DNA from: Lytechinus variegatus
Taxonomy: Eukaryota > Echinodermata > Echinoidea > Temnopleuroida > Toxopneustidae
Reading direction: 5' to 3'
Assembly (NCBI RefSeq): GCF_018143015.1
Contig: NC_054756.1
Coordinates: 29,343,440 to 29,407,439, forward strand
DNA: 64,000 nt
Part shown: positions 55,984-64,000 of the stretch, one piece after another
Layout of the letters: the number at the start of each line of letters is the position of its first letter
Numbering within the stretch: the first letter of the stretch is position 1
Position numbers and translations under genes: made by a program
The notes under the pieces: model-generated
What the model saw: the letters and a program-made list of their open reading frames with translations, nothing else
Database searches by the model: none
Told to the model about the DNA's origin: nothing

Positions 55984-57752
55984 TTATGAAGGGATATAAA
56001 TGTAGGCAAACCTGTACTGTAAACTTTGGACATCTCTGACCAGTACGACTAACTTTCGACTTCTAGGAGAAGCCCTCATCAGGTTGATGAGACCTAGAGT
56101 AGCACAGAACCCAACGCCCATCCCCTTGCCACAACTAAACGATTGTGCCCCATTTGTTACAAAGCCAATGATTGAACGTGTACAGGATGTGATAAGTTCC
56201 TTATGTGTGATAGTTGGGGATGTGTCAGATGATTTGCTCTCAGATGGTTGGGGTTGTACGGGAACCTTCATTGCAGCATCAGTGTTAACTGCTGCAGTCC
56301 CACTTACTTCAGGAGCTGATACTGGTGATGACTGTTCTGTTGATGTCATCACGACACCTGAAGCAGCACCCATAGCATGTCTTCCTTGCTTTGAAGATAT
56401 GGCATCAGTCAATGTTGAGGTTTTACACGAGGCTACACCATCAGTGTCACTATTAGTAAAAGTTGGAATGGTTTCCATTTTTTTTTGCGATCCTATGTCT
56501 TTGTCATCATGGCACTGTCCTGAATTTGAGGCACCTGTATTGTGTAAACTAACACTGTCAACATTTGATTCACTAGAAACACATTCTTGAGCCATGTCCA
56601 CAACCATCCCTGGAAGGTCCATCTTGTCTTTGCTCACATACCCAAAGTCTGCTGGTGTCGATGGAGGTTCTGGCCTGTGCTCTTGGGTGACTTTGACCTT
56701 CTTTGCATTTGAGCCTTTCTGGCTTTTCTCCAACTTTCTCTTCTTCGGAAGACAGAATTCTTTATGAACAGGCTCTTCTGGGCCACCGTAGTTAGGATTC
56801 CGGGCAAGTTCAGCAAGGTCAGCATTACTTGGAAGACAGATGATTGCGAATTGGGATGGGAAACCCCTGTTCACCATATGCAGTCCAACCCATACTAAAG
56901 ATCTGTTCTCCAAAGGCACAAGACTGTTTGTTACAGGTTCTAGCAAAGACAGATGATCAGGTAATTCTTTCCTTTCTTTGCTGGTGGTACTGTTTGCAAT
57001 ACTGGCAGGATGTTTTCCCCCTGTAACAGTCCACTTGCTTTGTTTCCTGGCCACTCCTCTCTGCTTCTTGAACCATCCTTGCATAGTTGTCCTCAGCATA
57101 TCAAGCTTCTCCTTGTTCCTGAGTACATACCAACCTTGCAGCATGCTTTCTGCACAACTAGCTTCCCCGGTCTCCTTCAGGACCCACTCCTTGATAAGCT
57201 GAAACCATGGTGGACGGAAAGGAGCTGCTATTCCAAGTTTACCATGATTTGGTCTCTTTGCCGGAGGCTTCTTCAAAAAGGTCTGCTCCAGGTCATCAGC
57301 GATGCACTTCCTGATGATGCGCCCTGCCTCTGAGTCAGGGAAGTCATAAGGATACCTTGGCATGCTGCAGTGGAGAGACACTTTACCTGCTTCACGAAGC
57401 CCACACGCCCTTGCTCCTCTGTACACCAACCCCATCCAGAAAGCCATGCCCCATTTCCTGGGCACCACCAAGTCCCAACCTCCACCATACCCCAGCATCC
57501 CTGTACTATCATTCCCTTCATTGCCGGCAGATGTTCTGATCCCAGAATAGTGTAGGAGCAGGACCGGGATGCGGGCTTCAGATCGACCTAGATTCAAGTC
57601 GGTTCCAGGTACCAGAAGATCAGAACGGAGCTGGTTAAGTTCATGGTTAGATTTTTGTTCCGAGGCCACCGACTCTCTAACCATTGGTGACCAGAGTGGA
57701 GAGATGCTAGACTCTCTAGGAAGCTTGAGAGCTCTCTGATTTGATGGTTCAT
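55984..57752 (-). CDS. POP1: POP1, RNase P/MRP subunit, last coding exon
   Basis: Large terminal exon (acceptor CTTACAG, exon starts 57752; TAA at 55984-55986), 588 residues. Entry is phase 1; AT completes the Asp begun in the previous exon. The N-terminal part reads SPLWSPMVRES and LNQLRSDLLVPGTDLNLG. The POPLD domain follows, with IPVLLLHYSG, GGGWDLVVPRKWGMAFW and VYRGARACGLREAG, then RYPYDFPDSEAG and KKPPAKRPNHGKLG. A Lys/Ser-rich low-complexity linker comes next. The conserved C-terminus is SIIGFVTNGAQSFSCGKGMG, GFCATLGL and SLQYRFAYIYIPS. POP1 is the largest protein of RNase P and RNase MRP and binds the RNA; it acts in tRNA 5' maturation and pre-rRNA processing in nucleus/nucleolus (family knowledge). 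Four upstream exons are in the window; the N-terminal half is beyond it. Confidence 0.96.
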
Positions 57753-60076
57753 CTGTAAGATATGGGTGAAATGAAGATATAAATGGATGATCACTAGTGG
57801 GGTGGGGCTGGAACCCTTTCCTTCCTTTAACTCCCCCCCCTGAATCATGTAAAATATTTAGTTTATTTAAGCATTTGTATATTATTTCAATCTGAACTTA
57901 ATTTAACAATGAGCCATCAAATGAATACTAGGATTCTTTTTTCATAAGTTGTAATTATTGCACCTACTTAGCTTGTACGCAAGCAAATGGGAGGCTGATG
58001 CGCAATATTTGTACTGTTGCATGCGTACCATCCAAACTGTACCGATGCATGTCTTAGGAGGTGACGTCACAATACGATTCAATTCATTGTGCTCATAAAA
58101 TCAATGCAGGAGTAATGCGTACAGCCTACTGGATAATTGCGAATGGCTGACAGATTTGTGAACTTGGGAGATTCTGCTTTTAATAATTCATTCCTCATTT
58201 CTACAATTAAAAAAAATTGATTGTTTGTATCTTTAAAACCACCCAACAATAGCGAATGTTCTTATTCATGCAATGGTGAGACATTTCACATTGGGTCAAT
58301 TGTGCACCTTTATTTCACATTTGGTGAATTGTGCACCTTTATTTCACATCTGGTGAATTGTGCACCTTTATTTCACATTTGGTGAATTGTGCACCTTAAT
58401 TTCACCTCATGTGCAATCTTGTATCAACACACTCGTGCATATTTGCTATTAGTCCAGGAGAAATCTTCTTCTATACCTTAAAAAGATGTTGAGTACAATG
58501 TTCATTTTCCAGGTCATGTATATGGGGCTGTCAAATGGACAATATTGGTACAGTTACAAGGCAATAACCCTGTGTTAAATCATGTTAATTATCTCTGCTG
58601 ACATGATGAGTTAATATATTTATAATCTCATCTGTACACTTCATTTCCTTTGTAATGCATAAAAGGCAAATTTCTTGCTCAGTGAATGAAGCTCAATTCA
58701 TTCATTTATTCTTTCACAATTCAAATCACGTTTCCTTGAATAATCAGAAAATAATCTTTTTTGTTTTTTACTTTGATGGTGCCAATTCGTTTTCTAAAAA
58801 TGGCAATTTATAGTAAAATACCAACCAAATCAATGATAGAACTAATCAATAATTTCTGAATGTAATTTTGGGGACTCATTGCAAATCCCGACAAAGGTCC
58901 AATGTATGATAAAAGGGGCACATTTTCCCAAAGAAAATTTGAAATTTGACAAGAAAAAAAAAAGGTTTTCACAAAAAATTGAAGGTAATTTGTGCACATA
59001 AAATTTTACAAGCAAAAAAAATGTCCTCACTTGTGTATTCACAAAGGGGATGCACTACTTGTGTCAGTGGCACAGCTTATTAAATCAAAAATTTTGACTA
59101 TGGCTCTCAAAAGGTCCCGCCTCCCCCCCCCCCAAAAAAAAAAGAGGGGGCTCATTATTGGCACTGTAGGAACATAATATTTGTCTACTATTAAGTGCCT
59201 AAATTAAAGTGATTGGCTAACATTGGTTTGACTTTTAAAAAATATGAGCTAGAAGGTCACACTTGTCACCTGTGTCTGTGATATGTTACAAAAATGAAGC
59301 CCAGAAAAAATTGCATTCGAAAATGATTATTTAGTGCTTCAAAAATTGAAATATAAGGTGACCGGAAACACCATCTTAATTTCATCCCATACACTTATGT
59401 GTACTATTTAGGCGTCTAAGACGCCTATTTACAAAATCAGTGTTTGCCTTGTAATTTTAGCTTTTCATTCTCAATAATGGTTGTTTTCAGGGTTTATTAG
59501 TTCTAATACATGCACTTGAACACATGTTTCATCTTGGTTTGAGACTTTTTTAAATCGGTTGCTCACAAAGTTAAAAAATACCTTTAACCTGCTGAACTCA
59601 ATTTTATTATTATAGTAAAATACAAAATTTCTATGAATCTTAGCCTTGCTTATCTCATGCAAATACCTAAATTGGTCAACAGCATTTAAAGTATCCACGT
59701 CCATTACACATTGAACTTTCTTTGAAATTCTGATATATATTTTTCAAAATTCATATTAAAGTTTTTAAACAATGATGATTGCAGACCAACTCCTTTATGG
59801 TGATTCAGGTCTATTATCAATTTTTTTCTACAATACGTTCATATTGCCGAGTGCTGACCCATTTTTATGTAATGCACAAGGCAGATTTGTAAGTGCACTA
59901 GTACTGTACAGTCAATTTAGGTACATGTATTTACTTGTTTTGTGTTAAAGCAATAGTTAACTCCTGCTTGTTACACTACTTTAAAGAGGCTCAAGTTTGC
60001 TGCATCAACATTAGTAAACATAATTTTTTTCTGTGCATTATTTGTAGTATTTTTTGAGAAAATTTTCTAAAAGCAC
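57753..60076 (-). other. POP1 intron
   Basis: From donor GTGCTT (60076) to acceptor CTTACAG (57753). Contains the 30-bp tandem array and C/A homopolymers near 59125-59145; no other gene seen. Confidence 0.8.
58284..58405. repeat. 30-bp tandem repeat, about 4 units
   Basis: TTTCACATTTGGTGAATTGT plus GCACCTTTAT repeats four times with single substitutions (TTGGGTCAATT, ATCTGG). In a POP1 intron. Confidence 0.92.
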
Positions 60077-60254
60077 CTGCAAGTTGATCAGGATCCACCA
60101 TGATTTTAGTTCTCTTCTTTGGTAATATAACACGAGGGTCCCGTACGACCAGTGAGACCACCGCATTGGTGGGTATCTCTGATGTTGATTGCAGCTCACT
60201 GAAATTCTTCCATGTAGTAGCCTGCTGCTTGAAGGTCTCAAGGTGACTTTCATC
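60077..60254 (-). CDS. POP1: POP1, penultimate coding exon
   Basis: Acceptor TATGACAG, phase 0 in, phase 1 out (donor GTGCTT), 178 nt. The correct frame gives DESHLETFKQQATTW, ELQSTSEIPTNAVVSLVVRD and PRVILPKKRTKI. It matches human POP1's [20 protein letters not shown], the segment before the POPLD domain. The longer open frame across this region is a different frame and is spurious. Confidence 0.9.
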
Positions 60255-62179
60255 CTGTCATAGAAGATTAGAAACAGCATTAAATTGCATAAACCAATCA
60301 AAGGCAAGATGTCAGTATCCTTAACCCTATCTAGGCCGAGGTATTTTGGAGTTCATATGGTTGGGGGGGGCTTGAGATCTCGGCCATTGACCACGCGATC
60401 GCGCCGAAAATTGGCATGCAGGTTGTCTTGGACATAATCTACAAGACTGTATAGTAACTTATTTCCTGCAAATTGCTATTAAGCGATTATGCTGATTTAT
60501 GCGTAATTAGTATGCAAAATCATACTTTTCCCAGTAACTCCCTAAATAAAGCTCCAAATTGTCAAATGTTTGGTATTAAAACTCTTTTTGGTGTTTCTAG
60601 CAAGTATACATGAAAAAAAAATGCAATATCAGATAAATTTCCTATGCATTTTATTGTTTTTTTGCAATTTCTTATGTATTTCTCTGTTTTTTTTACCTTT
60701 TGTTTTTCAGTGTTTTTTCAATGAAATTTGTTGGGGACTCTTCTGAGATTATAAACAGCATAAAAATATATACATTTAGACGAGCAAAACTAAAACTAAT
60801 CATACATTTATGATTTTTGGTTGAAAACACAATTTGCATTGACTTTGTACAAGAAATCACGTTTTTAAGCAATTTTTGGTATGACATGCACTTATATAAT
60901 ATTACGTAATTTCGGAACCGAGTACCCGGGTGACGCAAAACTGGTCTCAAAAGTTGCGCAAGACTTGAAAGTAAAAAATCAGCAAGCAGCGGGGTCAAAA
61001 AAATTCGCACAGCGAAAATATTTCGCGAATCATTGTATTTCCATTAAAGTCAGGTTTGAGTAGATTATTATTTGCTAACCCAAGACTGAAAAGAATTGGC
61101 AATGCCTGAAACAGAGCCATCTTTTGGGAAAGCAACTATGGAAATCCAGCTATATAAACTTCTAAAATGAATGTTTATTTAAAATGTTTTCTAGATATAT
61201 ACATTCATGTTTTTCTTCAAAATCTAGAGTGCTTCTCTTTGTTTACAAAGGATATTTGTGTAAGTTTCCTGTAGAAAAAAAGTGAAGTGATTGATAGAGT
61301 TCCATACATTGAGGATGATCGAATCAATTGTAACTCTTTCTAAGACGGGGCCTTTGTTTTCCATCAAGAAATTCTTCAACCAAGCCAGCCATACCTCAGA
61401 CTAAGGAAAAGTGAAATAATAACTTAACCATAAGGCAATTTCTTGTGGTGTTGCATAACGGCTGCTGGCCAATAACTCTTACTTGTTGCACTCAAGAGTA
61501 ATTTCTATCTGAATAGGGTAGTGTCAAATTCCCCCCCAAAAGGAATAAACCTCCCAGATTTACAATAGAGTCCGCTGTGGTAAACCGTGTATCAGGTTGC
61601 ATCCAGCCAGGAGCTGACACTAGAATGTTATTTTTTGGCTCCTCCCGGGAATTGAACCCAGGACCTTGTGACACAGACACCACACTCTATTACAGAAGTT
61701 TAGATTAGCCTAAGATTCATCCATTTATTTCAAGAGACCTGCCCCTGTACACCTCTCATGAAGAATTTACTGAGGAAGACGGGAGATGTTTACACAATCA
61801 AATGAAAGAAATTGTTGTACATGTATGAGTTAGGGGGGAAGGTTGAAAATTTGCAATTTTTCCTCCAAAATCAGTCAATTTTCAGAGAATCTCCCAGACA
61901 GTCAGGGAGACTAACATTCAGTTAGCTAATCCGGATTCTATCACATTTGCACTATATCATTTAATGACAATTGGCTCAATTTAACACTGATCTTTTAGTA
62001 TCATTTGCGAAATTTACAATAATTTTTTCATGACACAATCGCCACAAGATTCAGAAAAAAGTTTCTCCAAGTTTGGATTTGCCCAATTTTTGTTAAATTT
62101 GCATCCTTTTCCAAAAGTTTGGATCCTTCACCTAAACCACACTTTACGCTTTGAAAAATGCACACAAATATTTCCTTAC
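60255..62179 (-). other. POP1 intron
   Basis: Contains a possible tRNA-derived SINE near 61450-61690 and a TE-like ACCCTATCTAGGCCGAGGTA start at about 60324. No exon seen. Confidence 0.7.
61450..61690 (-). mobile_element. Possible tRNA-derived SINE
   Basis: On the minus strand GGTCCTGGGTTCAATTCCCG contains a B-box-like GGTTCAATTCC. No clear A box or tail was identified, so this is tentative. Confidence 0.3.
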
Positions 62180-62403
62180 CCGAAAGTATTTCTCCCACCA
62201 GTATAAAGTGTCGCTCCCATCATCTCTTTCATCCTGGATAGTATCATCAGGAGTTACCGTGGCAACCTGGAGCGCATCCAGGAGAATTGGATGAGCCAGG
62301 GGACCTTGGAGACGGAATCTAAGAAGTTCATCTTCTAGCGGTGTTACAGATACTGTATGGGGAAGGAGGTACAAAGTACATGAGGTTTCTCCAAAATCCA
62401 ATG
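62180..62403 (-). CDS. POP1: POP1, internal exon
   Basis: Acceptor AATAACAG, 224 nt, phase 1 in (CA completes an Ala codon) and phase 0 out before GTAAGG. Encodes LDFGETSCTLYLL, TPLEDELLRFRLQGPLAHPI and LLDALQVATV, ending WWEKYFR. The R-F-R-L-x-G-P-L-x-H-x-I-L motif is diagnostic of POP1 (human: RFRLIGPLSHSIL). Spliced consistently with both neighbours. Confidence 0.93.
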
Positions 62404-62758
62404 CTGTTATTTGTAGGGATTTATCAGCTAATTATTCACACATATCAGAATAATCATATGTGGTAGTCCTTGGTTATTCTTTCCTGGGAAAGAGAAGAAA
62501 ATATAGACTAGGTACTAAGAGAATTTTAAATCAACAAGTTTAATTCTGAAAAGATTTCTCTTAAAGTGGGACAGCGAGTCTCAGTTTCAGAAAGGAGTTC
62601 CTCTTCTATCAATGTTACAGATACAGTATTGGTGATGTACAAAGTATAACATAAGTCTCAGCTAATTATTCAAATACAGACCTGTAACAAAGCCAAAGTT
62701 ACCCTTTTTTTCATTTCATGATGTGGAGGAGTTACATCTTTCTGCCAGAAATACTCAC

Positions 62759-62879
62759 CATTGTAATCTGAGCACACTACTTTCAGTTCATCTATGACTT
62801 CTTTCCAGCAAGAAGGATGTATCCACATCCAAAGTCTCCTTATCTTATTGTCATCATCCCCTCCATTGCTGTTCAACTC
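62759..62879 (-). CDS. POP1: POP1, internal exon
   Basis: Acceptor TTTTTACAG, 121 nt, phase 0 in and phase 1 out before GTGAGT. Encodes ELNSNGGDDDNKIRRLWMWI and HPSCWKEVIDELK. Matches human [20 protein letters not shown]. Confidence 0.92.
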
Positions 62880-63641
62880 CTGTAAAAATTAGCAAACAAA
62901 ATTAAAGGAAAATTTTAGAAAGCCATTAATTTATTTCTTATCTAATTTTGATGCAATTTTCAGCTGTAAGTTCATTTTAATTTTCTCTTTACATTCAAAT
63001 TAATTTTTGTTTGGTGAACTTCCCCCTTTGAGATAAAAAGAATCAAAATCACCAACTATGGAAAGCAATATTCAATACTTAGAAAATGGCAGTTCCTATT
63101 GTATTTTACATTGATTAATTCTTATTTCATTTAATTTTACCCCAAACAAATTATTTCACTCTTCTCTTTTTTTTCTTCTTTTTTTGGGGGAGGGGGGTGG
63201 GTGCTATGTTGTCATTAGATTATCCTAATTTGCCTGTATTACTATTTATCATATGATTTTGATACTATTTCTCATACATGTAGTATATGCAACAAAATTA
63301 ATTTTAAAAAATAAAGTTTTTTATTCAATTTTTTTCATTTCCTTCCTTTATTTATATCAAAATCGTTTGGTTGTTATTTGAATGAAAAACTGAGCATCCG
63401 ATAAGTGTTGAATCTAAATGGAAGCCATCAGTATGAAAACTTGATCATGGGTGTGTCATTGATTTCAACCAAGCTAAATTATGATATATTTGAAAAACAC
63501 AAAGATCTCCACGACCTACCTTGTGAACTCTGAGTGGAGCCATATAGAGCTCACAGTGCCAGATGTAATGAAAAGGACAGATATCTCCACGTGGATATCT
63601 TTCAAACACATACACACCCAATCCCATACATCTCCACCTAC
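62880..63641 (-). other. POP1 intron with a partial exon duplicate
   Basis: From donor GTAGGT (63641) to acceptor (62880). The first ~120 bp contain a degenerate second copy of the preceding exon (listed separately). A G-run at 63185-63200. Confidence 0.8.
63522..63610 (-). pseudogene. Partial duplicate of the adjacent POP1 exon
   Basis: The minus-strand frame RYPRGDICPFHYIWHCELYM then APLRVHK resembles the true exon's TYPHGAIGPVDYLWHCELHA then SMAPPGAHSQ, and both are followed by a GTAGGT donor. The left part of the exon (GLTMASRAYLHG...) is missing and no good acceptor precedes it. Probably a decayed tandem duplicate, though its donor could act as a cryptic site. Confidence 0.6.
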
Positions 63642-63802
63642 CTGTGAGTGTGCTCCGGGTGGAGCCATAGATGCATGGAGCTCACAGTGCCAGAGGTAGT
63701 CCACAGGACCAATAGCTCCATGAGGGTAGGTATCCCTGTGATATAGCAACACCCCACCGTGTCTAGTGCCATGGAGATATGCTCTGGAAGCCATAGTTAA
63801 AC
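63642..63802 (-). CDS. POP1: POP1, first exon in window
   Basis: Acceptor TCTTTCAG, 161 nt, phase 1 in, phase 0 out before GTAGGT. Encodes LTMASRAYLHGTRHGGVLLY, HRDTYPHGAIGPVDYLWHCE and ASMAPPGAHSQ. Corresponds to human [22 protein letters not shown] and GPVTFIWK. Because entry is phase 1, the ATG inside it is not a start; upstream exons lie beyond 64000. Confidence 0.92.
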
Positions 63803-64000
63803 CTGAAAGATTAAATCATGATAATATTCTGTCTGGTCAGAGGGGAAGGGGATGACCAAAGATATGGACGAAGGAAGTGGTAGAGGCGAGTAGGAGGATT
63901 GGATTGAGGGATAATAATCATAATCATAAACAACATCAACACAATCGCTGATGTGGTTCACGGTACACCACGCGGAGTATTATAGACAGTGGATAGAAGA
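63803..64000 (-). other. POP1 intron, partial
   Basis: Purine-rich sequence running off the window; includes CGGTACACCAC near 63961, matching the terminus of the MITE at 3123-3415. Confidence 0.5.

Noticed and set aside
56084-56590. 168-codon plus-strand frame opposite POP1
   Set aside because: Antisense shadow of the low-complexity linker and C-terminus of POP1.
60038-60307. 89-codon minus-strand frame over the POP1 penultimate exon
   Set aside because: Wrong frame; the POP1-like peptide is in the neighbouring frame bounded by proper splice sites at 60254 and 60077.

Overview
The window looks like nuclear DNA of a marine deuterostome, most probably a sea urchin. The genome assignment is inference. 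It rests on AT-rich DNA with long introns, GT/AG-spliced vertebrate-like genes, a selenocysteine-type peroxiredoxin-like gene of a family reported from sea urchin, and very many short fold-back (MITE) elements plus hAT, Penelope, CR1/L2-type and Ty3/gypsy elements. No bacterial operon, CRISPR array or confident tRNA/rRNA gene was seen.

Layout, left to right. 1-13 kb (+): the 3' end of an otoferlin-like (type II) ferlin gene. Four separate 181-nt terminal exons (855, 5559, 7865, 12465) all have the same phase, and each encodes a complete alternative transmembrane anchor and C-terminus. 13-22.9 kb: gene-poor DNA full of MITEs and hAT elements, several with readable 8-bp target-site duplications. 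22.98-31.03 kb (+): a complete five-exon PRXL2B/SelU-type gene of 205 codons. An in-frame TGA falls exactly at the redox-active position (U-S-A-C), so it is very probably a selenoprotein; I could not identify its SECIS element by eye. 35.4-40.7 kb (-): a full-length Ty3/gypsy retrotransposon with near-identical LTRs, TSD, PBS, PPT and one 1410-codon Gag-Pol ORF, but with substituted RNase H acidic residues. 40.8-42.5 kb: a ~290-bp tandem repeat broken by a LINE 3' end. 43.3-44.2 kb (+): a MOSMO-like four-pass membrane protein, intronless in its coding part. 44.7-55.6 kb: a repeat-dense interval. It includes a TIR element built around a ~160-bp tandem repeat carrying perfect DR1 nuclear-receptor motifs, and a Penelope GIY-YIG endonuclease fragment between two ~850-bp near-identical inverted arms. 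56-63.8 kb (-): the C-terminal five coding exons of POP1 (RNase P/MRP subunit), with a partial duplicate of one exon in its intron.

The genes do not form a pathway; they are independent neighbours. The two most notable host-gene observations are the array of alternative ferlin membrane-anchor exons and the predicted selenocysteine codon in the PRXL2B-like gene.
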